DNA of 64,000 nucleotides, from the NCBI GenBank assembly GCA_048500275.1, contig JASNYI010000001.1, positions 1,240,001 to 1,304,000 on the forward strand, given 5' to 3'. A model generated the notes under the pieces. It did no database searches. It had not been told where the DNA came from and saw only the letters and a list, made by a program, of their open reading frames with translations. Position numbers and translations under genes: made by a program. Source of the stretch: UBA5066 sp048500275. Its GTDB lineage: Bacteria; Acidobacteriota; Thermoanaerobaculia; UBA5066. Below are positions 51,701-59,671 of this stretch, in pieces; positions within the stretch are counted from its first letter, which is position 1, and each line of letters starts with the position of its first letter.

Positions 51701-51973
51701 CGAGTTGTGCTTCAGCTCCGGCGTGTTCCCCCGGTCGAAGAGGACGAAGCGGACGCCGTCGAAACGCGCCAGGCCTTCCTGGAGGCCGAGCCAGAGGTAA
51801 CCGTCGCTCCCGCGATGGAGGGCCTGCACCGTGTCCTGAGGGAGCCCCTGCTCCTCCTGCCAGACATCCAGGACGTACTGCGTGAGGCGCTTGCCCGGAT
51901 CGAGCGTCGCCGCCGGGGCCACTGTCGGAAGCCCGAGGGCCAGAAGGACGAGAAGAGCGCTTCTCCGGAGCAC
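48749..51973 (-). CDS. two-component propeller sensor histidine kinase
   Basis: 1074 residues. A signal peptide (MLRRSALLVLLALGLPTVAPAA) is followed by a periplasmic sensor of many Reg_prop repeats (about 30-640; WAGTNGGGI, DGTVWAGTSGGGLNRVREG and similar, roughly 40 residues each) forming two seven-bladed propellers. Then comes a Y_Y_Y domain (about 690-760), one membrane helix (FRTAAVLLVAAAAWGAARLRI), an Ala/Glu coiled coil and HisKA (FLANVSHELRTPLNAIIGYSEML). The last part is HATPase (GGTGLGLSITRQLCALMGG). Related Bacteroidota sensors detect polysaccharides, but ligands outside that group are unknown. There is no receiver or DNA-binding domain. It starts at GTG and ends convergent with the protease gene. 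Confidence 0.92.
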   Translation of the reverse strand: MLRRSALLVLLALGLPTVAPAATLDPGKRLTQYVLDVWQEEQGLPQDTVQALHRGSDGYLWLGLQEGLARFDGVRFVLFDRGNTPELKHNSILALAEAPDGTLWAGTNGGGILLRRPDGTFGSIDGGEGLATTIVWAIAFDAAGDAWVGGDGNGVQRFSGGRAVERIGVAEGLPIDQVRTLAFDREGALWVGTTGKGVAVVRSGRVEAVYGEEVLGSGLVRSLAADPSGGVWAGTSGGGLTHFLHGTATPYRRKTGFPSDQVAAVHVDPAGTVWFGTWGAGVGRLRNGVAELIGTREGLSNDQVWALASDDEGSLWIGTWVGGLNRLRDGRFLTYTTQEGLTSSNVRSLVEGRDGAVWIATAGGGLNRLRDGKVDSWGPKDGLPSDQVSALLEDRRGALWVGTNLAGAARFAGGRFTPLGPAQGLPHHDVRAFLEDRAGNVWIGTIGGGLTRVAPDGTLRVFGVADGLASERVIALAEAPDGAIWIGSSGGGLTRMADGRFRAYTTKDGLSSDRVMCLRIDPDGTVWAGTSGGGLNRVREGKVATVTTREGLFNDLVQVILDDGRGFLWMTSNKGVFRVARAELESVADGRAAKLRSVAFGTSDGMRSASAAGGQQPAGFVASDGRLWFPTYRGIAVLDPERVRASGKDPRVVIEEVLVDGRPADPGQPLVLPPGAERLQVHYTALTLLAPDRVNFRVLLEGVDSEPVDVGRRRVAYYTSLPSGSFVFHVTASDAGGDWSDQKATLPFRKKPHARDAWWFRTAAVLLVAAAAWGAARLRITRLRAREAELLVLVEQRTRGISEEKARAEEARLRAEASRAEAERHREVAERATAEAEEASRAKSQFLANVSHELRTPLNAIIGYSEMLSEEAAEEGRPVLVRDLEKIRSAALHQLELVNSVLDLAKIEAGRNDLDLETFPVAPLVDETAAIVRPLLEKNRNTLVVSRPPDEELTMTSDAMKLRQCLFNLLSNACKFTEGGRVELEVRLLEEGGSRQVSFRVADTGIGIAPEKLPRLFEPFAQADLSTARRFGGTGLGLSITRQLCALMGGTVTVESEAGAGSTFEIRLPQRLPA

Positions 51974-52080
51974 CCGGGAATGATAGGCGCGCCCCCGGTT
52001 CGCGCGGCGGCGGGACGCGAAGGCGGGATTCGCGCGGCGCCCCGCTTGACCTCGTCCGCCGGGTCCCCCATGTTCCGGAG

Positions 52081-53316
52081 GTGAAGCGCGAGGCGAAGGG
52101 TTACCGGGTCCTCGAGACCCCCGGCGTGCCGGTCAAGGCGTGGACGCTCGGCGTCCCGTGCGACCCCGCCGCCGAGACCCAGCTGAAGAACGCCGCGTCG
52201 CTCCCGATCGTCTTCCGCTGGGTCGCCGCGATGCCCGACGTCCACGTCGGGATCGGCGCCACCGTCGGCGCCGTCATCCCGACCGTCGAGGCGATCATCC
52301 CCGCGGCCGTCGGCGTCGACATCGGCTGCGGCATGGCGGCGTCGCTCACGTCGCTCTCGGCGAGCGACCTGCCGACGAACCTCGCGCCGCTCAGGACGGC
52401 GATCGAGAAAGCCGTGCCGCACGGACGGACCGACGGCGGAGGGAGGAACGACCGGGGCGCGTGGCAAGCGGCCCCGGAGCGCGTCGCAGAAGCGTGGCTC
52501 GGCCTCGAGGCGGGCTACCGCCGGATCCTCGATGCGCGACCCGAGCTGGAGAGGGGGAACCACCCCGCGCGGCACCTCGGGACGCTCGGCACCGGGAACC
52601 ACTTCATCGAGCTCTGCCTCGACGAGTCCGACCGCGTCTGGGTCCTCCTCCACAGCGGGTCGCGTGGCGTGGGGAACCGGATAGGAACCGACTACATCGA
52701 GATCGCCCGCGACGAGATGCGGGTCCATCGGAGGAACCTCCCCGACCGCGACCTCGCGTGGCTCACCGAGGGGACGGAGAGCTTCGGCGACTACGTCGAC
52801 GCCGTCTCCTGGGCGCAGGCCTACGCGCGGACGAATCGCGACCTGATGCTCCTCGCCGTCGAGGAGGCCCTCGCCGGCGTGCCTTCCCTGCCTCCGTTCG
52901 AATCGCGGCTCCTCGCCGTTTCGTGCCACCACAACTACGTGAGGCGCGAGAGGCACTACGGGAGGGACGTGTGGCTCACGCGCAAGGGGGCGGTGCGCGC
53001 CGGCAAGGGGGAGCTCGGGATCATCCCCGGCAGCATGGGAGCCCGCTCGTTCATCGTCCGCGGCCTCGGCAACCCGGAGAGCTTCGAGTCGTGCAGCCAC
53101 GGGGCGGGGCGCGTCTTCTCGAGGACCGAGGCGCGCCGCCGCTTCACCCTCGCCGACCACGCGGAGGCGACGGCGGGTGTCGAGTGCCGCAAGGACGACG
53201 GCGTCCTCGACGAGACGCCGCGCGCCTACAAGCCGATCGACGCCGTGATGGCCGCGCAGAAGGACCTCGTCGAGGTCCTCCACACGCTCAAGCAGGTCGT
53301 CTGCGTGAAGGGCTGA
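52081..53316 (+). CDS. rtcB: RNA-splicing ligase RtcB
   Basis: 411-residue RNA ligase that joins 2',3'-cyclic phosphate or 3'-phosphate ends to 5'-OH ends using GTP and Mn. Metal and guanylylation motifs are present: VGVDIGCGMAA (Cys metal ligand), GTGNHFIELCLDE, LHSGSRGVGNRIG, CHHNYVRRERHYG, GIIPGSMGARSFIV and SCSHGAGR (active-site His). It starts with GTG. It is probably RNA repair, as no archease gene is adjacent. The end lies one base from the convergent hydrolase gene. Confidence 0.94.
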   Translation: MKREAKGYRVLETPGVPVKAWTLGVPCDPAAETQLKNAASLPIVFRWVAAMPDVHVGIGATVGAVIPTVEAIIPAAVGVDIGCGMAASLTSLSASDLPTNLAPLRTAIEKAVPHGRTDGGGRNDRGAWQAAPERVAEAWLGLEAGYRRILDARPELERGNHPARHLGTLGTGNHFIELCLDESDRVWVLLHSGSRGVGNRIGTDYIEIARDEMRVHRRNLPDRDLAWLTEGTESFGDYVDAVSWAQAYARTNRDLMLLAVEEALAGVPSLPPFESRLLAVSCHHNYVRRERHYGRDVWLTRKGAVRAGKGELGIIPGSMGARSFIVRGLGNPESFESCSHGAGRVFSRTEARRRFTLADHAEATAGVECRKDDGVLDETPRAYKPIDAVMAAQKDLVEVLHTLKQVVCVKG

Positions 53317-53317
53317 C

Positions 53318-54097
53318 TCAGCCCCGGCAGCGGTCGAGGAAGGCGCGCAGCTTCGGGAGGAACGCCTCGGGGTGCTCGAGGGGCGCCATGTGCGCCCCCG
53401 GAAGGGTGAGGAGCTCGACGAAGGGGGCGTTCTCCGCCGCCGCCACCATCGCCTCCGAGGCGGAGGGCGGGGTCAGCGGGTCGTCCTCCCCGACGGCGGC
53501 GAGGAACGGCACGGCGAGCGTCCCGAGGACGTCGAACCGGTCGAGCCGCTCGGCCATCCCCCGCTGGTCGGCCGCCGCGGTGGCCGGGGGCGTGGCGAGG
53601 AACATCGTCCGGACGAGCTGCTCGAGCGCGCCACCCCTCGAGGAGGGGGCGAGGAACTTCGGGAGCATCCCCTCGAAGAGGGGCTCCATCCCGTTCGCCT
53701 CGATGGCGGCGGCCGTGTCGGCGCGACCCTTCTTCCCCGCCTCGTCGTCGGCGTTCGCCCGCGAGTCGCAGAGGACGAGGCCTCTCAGGCGCCCACGGAG
53801 CTCGGGGTCGAGCCGCGCGAGGAGCTCGAGAGCGACGTACCCGCCCATCGAGAGCCCCACCACGACGAAGGGCTCCTCCCGCGGGAGCGTCGAGAGGACG
53901 TCCTTCGCGAGGAGCGACATGGCGTGGACGGGCTCGGCCGGCAGGCCCGACGCGCCGCGGCCGCGGAAGTCGGGCGCCGTCACGCCGACCCCCTCCCCGA
54001 ATTGGCCCGTCGCGGCCGCGGCCTTCACGGCTCCCCACATCCGGCCGTCGAGCGGAAAGGCGTGGAGGCAGAGAAGTCGAAGCGTCGTGTCCGTCAT
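53318..54097 (-). CDS. alpha/beta-fold hydrolase
   Basis: 259-residue hydrolase with the nucleophile elbow GLSMGGYVALEL (Ser near 92), an oxyanion region in CLHAFPLDGRMW, the acid Asp in VGEDDPLTPP and the catalytic His in GAHMAPLEHPEAF. The lid has a Met/Leu-rich section. The substrate is not known. Members include esterases, haloperoxidase-like and 3-oxoadipate-lactonase-like enzymes. Confidence 0.85.
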   Translation of the reverse strand: MTDTTLRLLCLHAFPLDGRMWGAVKAAAATGQFGEGVGVTAPDFRGRGASGLPAEPVHAMSLLAKDVLSTLPREEPFVVVGLSMGGYVALELLARLDPELRGRLRGLVLCDSRANADDEAGKKGRADTAAAIEANGMEPLFEGMLPKFLAPSSRGGALEQLVRTMFLATPPATAAADQRGMAERLDRFDVLGTLAVPFLAAVGEDDPLTPPSASEAMVAAAENAPFVELLTLPGAHMAPLEHPEAFLPKLRAFLDRCRG

Positions 54098-54181
54098 GCC
54101 GCGAGGATAGCCCGCGGGGCGGTCGCGCGAGCCCCGACGCAGGGCCCCGGCGGGGAAACGACCGCCCGGCCCGCCCGGTGG

Positions 54182-55834
54182 TCAGCCCCGAGGCGGCGCG
54201 AGCCGGTAGACCAGGCCCGTGTCGCGCCCCTCCGGCTGGCTGTCGCGAAGGGAGAGCGCCTTCAGCGCGGGCTTTGCGGCCAGCCACCCGTCGAACTCGC
54301 TCTTCTCGGTGATCACCCAGCCGTCCGGGTGCTTCGCGAGCCAGGTGAGCAGGTCGCCGGGCGTCCGGACCCAGTCGACGCCCCGGTCGAGGACGATGAG
54401 CGGGTAGCAGCGGAAGCGCTTGCTCGCGTAGGCGACCGGCTCACCCTCGTCGACGTTCGGCCGGAGCCGCTCGTAGAGCGCGCGGGCCGTCTTGTCGTCG
54501 TTCAGGGCCGGGAGGCCCTTCGCTCCGAGCGCCGCCTCGGCGAGCCAGAGCCCGCCCGCGAGGGCGAAGGCGGCCGGGGCGATCTCGCGCCTGCGCCGCG
54601 CGAGGAGGGCGAGCGCCGTGGCCCCGCCGAGCCCCAGGGGCAGGGCGATCCACGGCGCGAGCCCCGCGTCGGCGGGGGACTTCCGCGCCACGGCGGGGTG
54701 AAGGGCGAGCGCGGCCACGACGAGGACGGCCGCCGAGACGCCCAGGACTGCCCGCACCACGCGGCGCGCGCGGGCGGCGGCCGCGTCGTCCGCCTCCCTC
54801 AGGCGCGTGACGAGGAGCGCGAAGACCGCGGCGAGGAAGGGGTAGAGGAAGAGGAGGTACTTCCCCTGTTTCGAGCGGGAGATCGAGAGGAGGAGGAACA
54901 CGAGGCCGACCGCGCGAAGGACCGAGCCGAGGCGCGGGTTCGCGGCGACCTCGCCCCGCTTCCAGAGGAAGAAGACCGCCGCGAGGGCCGGCAGGGTCCA
55001 CGGGAAGAAGTCGGCCCAGACCTTCTCGACGGCGTAGTACCAGAAGGGGTGAATGTGGTCCCAGGCCGCGGCGAACCTCACGAGGTTGTGGCGGACGATC
55101 AGCTCGTAGGCGTAGTCCCACCCGAACCGGTGGATGGAGAGCACGTACCAGGGGGCGGCGACGAGGGCGACGACGAGGACGGCCCGGACCGGGTAGAGGA
55201 CTCGCACCGGGCGGAACGAACGGGCCGCAAGGCACGAGGCGCCGGCCACGAGGACCGAGATGGCGAGCGCGAGCGGCCCTTTCGTCAGGACGGCGAGACC
55301 GAGGAGGGCGTGCCCTCCGAACGCCAGCCACGGCCGCGGCTCGTCGTCGTTCTCGAGCCGGAGCTGAATCAGGAGCGCCGACGCGAGAAGCCCGGAGAAG
55401 AGGGCGTCCATCTGGAGGAACTGTGCCTGCCAGAAGGCGATCGGCGCGACGGCGACCGCAGCCCCCGCCAGCCAGCGGTCGCGGGATGCGCCGAGCCAGG
55501 CCGCCGCCCGGACGGCCACGAGGACGAGGAGAAGCCCCCCGAGGAGCGACGGGACACGGCTTCCGAAGGGGGTCACCTCGCCCCCCGTGAACGGCGTCGT
55601 CGCGGCGACGGCCCAGTACGTCAGGATCGGCTTCTCGGGGAAGGGGACGCCGTTCTGGTACGGGACGAGGAAGTCGGACCGCTCCACCATCTCGATGGTG
55701 TGCTGCGCGTAGTCGGGCTCGTCGGGGCGCCAGAAGTCGCGCCCCGCGGCCGCGAGGGCGGCGGGAACGAGCGCCCCGGCGGCGAAGAGGAGGAGAAGGA
55801 CGAGCGGCGTGACTCTGCGCGGGATCGACGTCAT
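54182..55834 (-). CDS. ArnT-like GT39 membrane glycosyltransferase
   Basis: 550 residues from ATG 55834; the frame reaches 55957 but the extra 41 residues are not hydrophobic or conserved. About eleven membrane helices are predicted. The first periplasmic loop has FWRPDEPDYAQHTIEMVER and VPFPEKPILTYWA, with the acidic pair typical of ArnT/PMT enzymes that move aminoarabinose or other sugars from undecaprenyl phosphate to lipid A or proteins. The soluble C-terminal part (about 440-550) is shorter than in E. coli ArnT. The acceptor is unknown. The gene faces away from the triheme lipoprotein gene. Confidence 0.85.
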   Translation of the reverse strand: MTSIPRRVTPLVLLLLFAAGALVPAALAAAGRDFWRPDEPDYAQHTIEMVERSDFLVPYQNGVPFPEKPILTYWAVAATTPFTGGEVTPFGSRVPSLLGGLLLVLVAVRAAAWLGASRDRWLAGAAVAVAPIAFWQAQFLQMDALFSGLLASALLIQLRLENDDEPRPWLAFGGHALLGLAVLTKGPLALAISVLVAGASCLAARSFRPVRVLYPVRAVLVVALVAAPWYVLSIHRFGWDYAYELIVRHNLVRFAAAWDHIHPFWYYAVEKVWADFFPWTLPALAAVFFLWKRGEVAANPRLGSVLRAVGLVFLLLSISRSKQGKYLLFLYPFLAAVFALLVTRLREADDAAAARARRVVRAVLGVSAAVLVVAALALHPAVARKSPADAGLAPWIALPLGLGGATALALLARRRREIAPAAFALAGGLWLAEAALGAKGLPALNDDKTARALYERLRPNVDEGEPVAYASKRFRCYPLIVLDRGVDWVRTPGDLLTWLAKHPDGWVITEKSEFDGWLAAKPALKALSLRDSQPEGRDTGLVYRLAPPRG

Positions 55835-56101
55835 CGGCTTTTCTCGGCGGCCCCTCGACGGGGCAGGTTCGGCGGGTCGGACTCGGTCTGCCGGTTGGGG
55901 ACGACCCCCGACCGGAAGCGGGGCTCCCGGGTCGCTGCCCTGTAGCGGGTCCTGCAACCAGGAATTCTAGGCCCCGGACACTCCCAGCGCCCCTTCTGTC
56001 GATATTCGGCAGCGGGCCCGGCCTCCACCCGACTCCTCCCTCGGGGCCGCCGCGAGGAAGCGTAGTCTCGGGAGAGATCGCGCGTCGAAGGAGGGTTCGC
56101 C

Positions 56102-56830
56102 ATGAGAAAGCCGTGGATCGTGCTCTTGCTTCTCGCCGGCACCGGCCCGTTCCTCGGCGGGTGCGGCGCCCGGGAGGAGGCCCGTCCGACGCCGCCGCCT
56201 GCGGTCGAAATCGCTCCCGCGACGAACGCGGAGACCGAGGCTCCACTCGAGCCGGTCGAATCCCGGCCGCCGGCCACCCCGGCGCCCGAGACGGCGGCGA
56301 CCGACGTCGCAGGGCCGGTCGGGACGGTGGTCCCCGCCCCCCGGCCCGACCCGACCCGGGCCGTCCCGGCGAAGGCGCCGGCGGCGGAGCCCGCGAGGGC
56401 CGCGACGCCCTCACGGGTGGCGACAACGCCTCCGACCCCACCGCCGCCTCCGGCGACGCCGCCGACTGTCGCGCCCGCGCCCACCCGGGCAGCCCCTTCG
56501 GGCCTCGTCGACCCCGGCGGGGAGATCGTCGTCCCGCCGGGCAAGGCCGGCGTGACGCGCGTGGGAGTCGACAAGTGCAAGGTCTGCCACAAGGTCCAGC
56601 ACGCCTCCTGGGCGGCCTCGGGCCATGCGAAGCGCATGCCTCCCCTCGACTGCGAGGGTTGCCACGGTCCCGGGAGCGAGTACCGGGCGATGGCCGTGAT
56701 GAAGGACCCGGCGAAGGCGAGGGCGGCGGGCCTCGTCGAACCGGACGCGGGCTTCTGCGCCCGGTGTCACTCCGGCACGGCGGATCGCGCCTTCTTCGCG
56801 AAGGTCCACGCGCACAAGACGGCTCCGTAG
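56102..56830 (+). CDS. triheme c-type cytochrome lipoprotein with Pro/Ala-rich stalk
   Basis: 242 residues. The signal peptide ends in a lipobox (FLGGC, Cys21). Residues 25-145 are a Pro/Ala/Thr-rich flexible stalk. The C-terminal domain has three c-type heme sites: CKVCH (159-163), CEGCH (184-188) and CARCH (219-223), with extra histidines (HASWAASGHAKRM) that could be distal ligands. It resembles the cytochrome c-554-type multiheme fold. It probably carries electrons in the periplasm or at the outer membrane. No other cytochrome genes are adjacent. Confidence 0.85.
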   Translation: MRKPWIVLLLLAGTGPFLGGCGAREEARPTPPPAVEIAPATNAETEAPLEPVESRPPATPAPETAATDVAGPVGTVVPAPRPDPTRAVPAKAPAAEPARAATPSRVATTPPTPPPPPATPPTVAPAPTRAAPSGLVDPGGEIVVPPGKAGVTRVGVDKCKVCHKVQHASWAASGHAKRMPPLDCEGCHGPGSEYRAMAVMKDPAKARAAGLVEPDAGFCARCHSGTADRAFFAKVHAHKTAP

Positions 56831-56884
56831 CCGCGGCGCGGAATCGGTCCGCGGACGGCGCGGAACGCGGCCCCGAACGAAAAC

Positions 56885-56902
56885 GGCCGCGTTCCCGCGG
56901 CC
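56885..56902 (-). terminator. hairpin downstream of the tRNA-Arg fragment
   Basis: Stem GGCCGCG/CGCGGCC with a TTCC loop. On the minus strand it is followed by GTTTTCGTTC, a T-rich end. It has the same position relative to the tRNA fragment as the hairpin at 57036-57053 has to tRNA-Arg. Confidence 0.6.
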
Positions 56903-56952
56903 TTCGTCAAAGTGGTGGTGCGCCCGCCGCGATTCGAACGCGGGACCTTTAG
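56899..56952 (-). pseudogene. duplicated 3' half of tRNA-Arg
   Basis: 54-nt direct repeat of 57050-57103 with one mismatch, covering part of the terminator stem, the CCA end, acceptor 3' strand, T arm and variable region of tRNA-Arg. Beyond it the anticodon loop is altered and no D arm or 5' acceptor strand exists, so it cannot make a tRNA. It looks like the leftover of an integration at the tRNA 3' end or of a partial tandem duplication. Confidence 0.75.
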
Positions 56953-56982
56953 TACCTGCGTCTAACGGTCGGAATCTCTTCG

Positions 56983-57010
56983 GCGGGGAACCCGCGCCCG
57001 GGTTCCCCGC
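56983..57010. terminator. 12-bp perfect hairpin between the tRNA fragment and tRNA-Arg
   Basis: Arms GCGGGGAACCCG and CGGGTTCCCCGC with a 4-nt loop. It probably ends read-through from the tRNA genes, or is a remnant of the terminator of a lost tRNA gene. Confidence 0.45.
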
Positions 57011-57035
57011 ACCCCTCCGCGGCCCCAAACGAAGA

Positions 57036-57053
57036 GGCCACGTCTCCGTGGCC
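57036..57053 (-). terminator. terminator hairpin of tRNA-Arg
   Basis: Stem GGCCACG/CGTGGCC, loop of four, followed on the minus strand by CTCTTCGTTTGG. Compared with the copy at 56885-56902 one base pair has changed on both sides (A-T for G-C), so pairing is kept. Confidence 0.65.
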
Positions 57054-57066
57054 TTCGTCGAAGTGG

Positions 57067-57144
57067 TGGTGCGCCCGCCGCGATTCGAACGCGGGACCTT
57101 TAGATCCGGAGTCTAACGCTCTATCCGGGCTGAGCTACGGGCGC
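57067..57144 (-). tRNA. tRNA-Arg (anticodon CCG)
   Basis: 78 nt including an encoded CCA. Acceptor GCGCCCG/CGGGCGC, D stem GCTC/GAGC, anticodon stem TTAGA/TCTAA with loop CTCCGGA (anticodon CCG), and T stem CCGCG/CGCGG with loop TTCGAAT all pair. It reads CGG codons. It is downstream of tRNA-His on the same strand, probably one transcript. Confidence 0.95.
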
Positions 57145-57167
57145 TTCTTTCGAAAGAGCGGTGATGA

Positions 57168-57244
57168 TGGGGTGAGAGACGGGGATCGAACCCGCGACCA
57201 CCGGAACCACAATCCGGCGCTCTACCGACTGAGCTACTCTCACC
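57168..57244 (-). tRNA. tRNA-His (anticodon GTG)
   Basis: 77 nt with the extra G(-1) paired to C73 and an encoded CCA. Acceptor GTGAGAG/CTCTCAC, anticodon stem CCGGA/TCCGG with loop TTGTGGT (anticodon GTG), and T stem GCGGG pairing with CCCGT through one G-T pair. All arms fit. Confidence 0.95.
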
Positions 57245-57275
57245 GCGCTCATTCGGACGGCGGAGGATATCAGAA

Positions 57276-58634
57276 ATGCCTCCCCCCGCCACTCCCCCCG
57301 GGGTGGCATCCTTCCCGGTCATGACGACCGACGGCGCCCCGACGCCTTCCCCGGCTCCCGCCGAGGGAAGCCTCTCGAACCGGATCCTCCTCGGGCTCCT
57401 CCTCGGCGCGATCTGCGGAATCGGCGCGAACCTCTTCCTCGTGCCCCGCGTCCCCGAGGCCGTCGAGGCCGCGAACCGCTGGCTCTTCGTCCCGGTCGGC
57501 CAGATCTTCCTCCGGATGCTCTTCATGGTCGTCATCCCCCTCGTCTTCAGCTCGCTCGCGCTCGGCGTGGCGAGCCTGGGCGACCTGAAGCGGCTGGGGC
57601 GCGTCGGCGGCCGGACGATGGGCTACTTCTTCTCCGTCACCGCCTTCTCCGTCGCGATCGGCCTCGTCCTCGTGAACGTCCTGAAGCCCGGCGAGGGGCT
57701 CCCGGCGGAGACGCGGGAGCGGCTCCTCGAGACCTACCGCGGCGAGGCGGCCTCGAAGATGGAGGCGGCCGGGAAGGCCGAGTTCGGCCCTTCGCTCCTC
57801 GTGAACATCGTCCCGAGGAACCCGGTGGACGCCGCGGCGAAGGGGGACATGCTCCCGGTCATCTTCTTCGCCCTCCTCTTCGGCATCGGCGTCACGAAGA
57901 TCGCCGCGGACAAGCAGGTCTTCTGGATGAAGCTCCTCGAGGGGCTCGCCGACGTCACGGTCGTCATCATCGGCATGGCGCTGAAGGTCGCGCCCTTCGG
58001 CGTCTTCGGCCTCATCTTCGCCGTCACGTCCCGGTTCGGCTTCGACATCCTCAGGCAGCTCCTCTTCTTCGTCTTCACCGTCCTCCTCGGGCTCTCGATC
58101 CTCATCCTCGTCGTCTATCCGCTCTACCTGAAGTTCCGCGCGGGCGTCTCGCCCTGGGCCTTCCTGAAGAAGATGCGCCCGGTGATGGTCACGGCGTTCT
58201 CCACGAGCTCCTCGGCCGCGACCCTCCCGACGACGATCGAGGTCTCCGAGCGCGACCTCGGCGTCCCGCCCCAGATCGCCGGCTTCGTCCTCCCTCTCGG
58301 CGCCACGATGAACATGAACGGGACGGCGCTCTTCGAGGGGATCACCTGCGTCTTCCTCGCCCAGGTCTTCGGCATCGAGCTCTCGCTCGGACAGCAGCTC
58401 TTCGTCATCCTCCTTGCCGTCCTCACGGCCATCGGCGCCGCCGGCGTCCCGGGAGGCTCGATCCCGCTCCTCGTCCTCGTCCTCACCTCCGTGGGCGTCC
58501 CCGCCGAGGGGATCGCCGTCATCATCGGGGTCGACCGCCTCCTCGACATGGCCCGCACCGTCCCGAACGTCGTGGGCGACGCGAGCTGCGCCGTCTACGT
58601 CGCGAAGAAGGAAGGCTACGCGCTGAAGGTCTGA
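57276..58634 (+). CDS. dicarboxylate/amino acid:cation symporter (DAACS family)
   Basis: 452-residue secondary transporter of the GltP/DctA family, which imports glutamate, aspartate or C4-dicarboxylates with H+ or Na+. Landmarks are the serine-rich re-entrant loop FSTSSSAATLPTT, NMNGTALFEGI and GVPGGSIPLLVLVL, with eight membrane helices. ATG 57276 has GGAGG nine bases upstream. ATG 57321 (MTTDGAPT) is an alternative without a good site. Import of aspartate or fumarate would fit the aspartase in the hydrogenase cluster, but that is speculation. Confidence 0.92.
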   Translation: MPPPATPPGVASFPVMTTDGAPTPSPAPAEGSLSNRILLGLLLGAICGIGANLFLVPRVPEAVEAANRWLFVPVGQIFLRMLFMVVIPLVFSSLALGVASLGDLKRLGRVGGRTMGYFFSVTAFSVAIGLVLVNVLKPGEGLPAETRERLLETYRGEAASKMEAAGKAEFGPSLLVNIVPRNPVDAAAKGDMLPVIFFALLFGIGVTKIAADKQVFWMKLLEGLADVTVVIIGMALKVAPFGVFGLIFAVTSRFGFDILRQLLFFVFTVLLGLSILILVVYPLYLKFRAGVSPWAFLKKMRPVMVTAFSTSSSAATLPTTIEVSERDLGVPPQIAGFVLPLGATMNMNGTALFEGITCVFLAQVFGIELSLGQQLFVILLAVLTAIGAAGVPGGSIPLLVLVLTSVGVPAEGIAVIIGVDRLLDMARTVPNVVGDASCAVYVAKKEGYALKV

Positions 58635-58669
58635 CCCGCGGGCGCGAGGGGGACCCGGACCGGGACGGT

Positions 58670-59671
58670 TCAGGCCGCCGGGCGCCGGAAGCGCACGAAG
58701 ACGAAGAGCGAGTAGCCGGCGACGAGGGATACGGCCGTGACGAGAACGACGAGAAGGGACGTGAGGACCGTCGGGGACGCGGCCGCGTTCGCGATGGTCA
58801 GGCCGCGGAACGGCTCGCCGAGCGCGGGGACGACGCGGGGATGGAGCCCCTGCCCGACCATTCCCCAGAGCGAGACGAGGACCGTGGAGGACGCCAGGAG
58901 AGCCTGACGCGGCCGCCCCCGCTTGAGGAGGAACGGCACGGCGAGGAGCGACACGAGCATGGCGACCGGGGCGATCCACGTCAGCGGGTGGTGGTAGGAC
59001 GTCCAGAGGTGCGGGGCGGCCCAGAGGGAGAGGACGGCAGCGGCCCCGTGCAGCCCCACGACGGCCACCCAGGCCCTCAGCGCCGTGTCCTGGACATACT
59101 CGTCCGGCATGGAGCCGGCCCGGAGGTTCAGCCAGCAGGCGCCCTGCAGGGCGAAGAGCGCGACGGCCTCGAGCCCGAGGACGAGCGCGAAGGGGTTGAA
59201 GAGCGCGGGAAGCGAACCCGTGTAGGCTCCCGACGGGTCGAGCGGGAGGCCGCGAAGGACGTTCCCGAGCATCACGCCGGGGAGGAACGCGGCGAGGACG
59301 CAGAGGGCGCCGTAGGCGGTGTCGCGCCACCCCGGCCTGTCCGAGTCGTCCGACACCCTCCGGGGGCCGAGGGCCGCGGCCCTGAGGACGAGGACGAGGA
59401 CGAACGCGACGAGGAGGGGACCGAAGGCCGCGAGCACCGTCCCGCGGACCGGCGGAAACGCGGAGAAGAGCGCGGCGACCCCGGCGACGAGCCAGAACTC
59501 GTTGCCGAACGTGGCCGGGCCGAGAGACCCGAGGGCGGCGCGCCGCTCGCGTTCGTCGCGGCTCCTCACGAGCTGGAGGGCTCCGACGCCGCCGTCGATG
59601 CCGTCGAGGACCGAGTAGCCGGCGAAGAGGACTCCGACGAGGAGGAACCACGTCACCTGAAGGTCGTTCAT
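58670..59671 (-). CDS. cydB: cytochrome bd-type quinol oxidase subunit II (CydB), without CydA
   Basis: 333-residue integral membrane protein with the CydB pattern: N-terminal FAGYSVLDGIDGGVGAL, GPATFGNEFWLVAGVAALFSAFP, and about eight to nine helices ending in VSLVAGYSLFVFVRFRR. With CydA it reduces O2 to water using quinol and protects anaerobes from oxygen. No cydA lies on either side. The upstream 202 bp (59672-59873) is non-coding and holds nothing I recognise. Either cydA is elsewhere or this is a leftover. The reading frame itself is intact. Confidence 0.85.
   Translation of the reverse strand: MNDLQVTWFLLVGVLFAGYSVLDGIDGGVGALQLVRSRDERERRAALGSLGPATFGNEFWLVAGVAALFSAFPPVRGTVLAAFGPLLVAFVLVLVLRAAALGPRRVSDDSDRPGWRDTAYGALCVLAAFLPGVMLGNVLRGLPLDPSGAYTGSLPALFNPFALVLGLEAVALFALQGACWLNLRAGSMPDEYVQDTALRAWVAVVGLHGAAAVLSLWAAPHLWTSYHHPLTWIAPVAMLVSLLAVPFLLKRGRPRQALLASSTVLVSLWGMVGQGLHPRVVPALGEPFRGLTIANAAASPTVLTSLLVVLVTAVSLVAGYSLFVFVRFRRPAA

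Noticed and set aside
56919..56990. Third tRNA gene beside tRNA-Arg
   Set aside because: Only the 3' half matches. There is no D arm or 5' acceptor strand and the anticodon stem does not pair fully.
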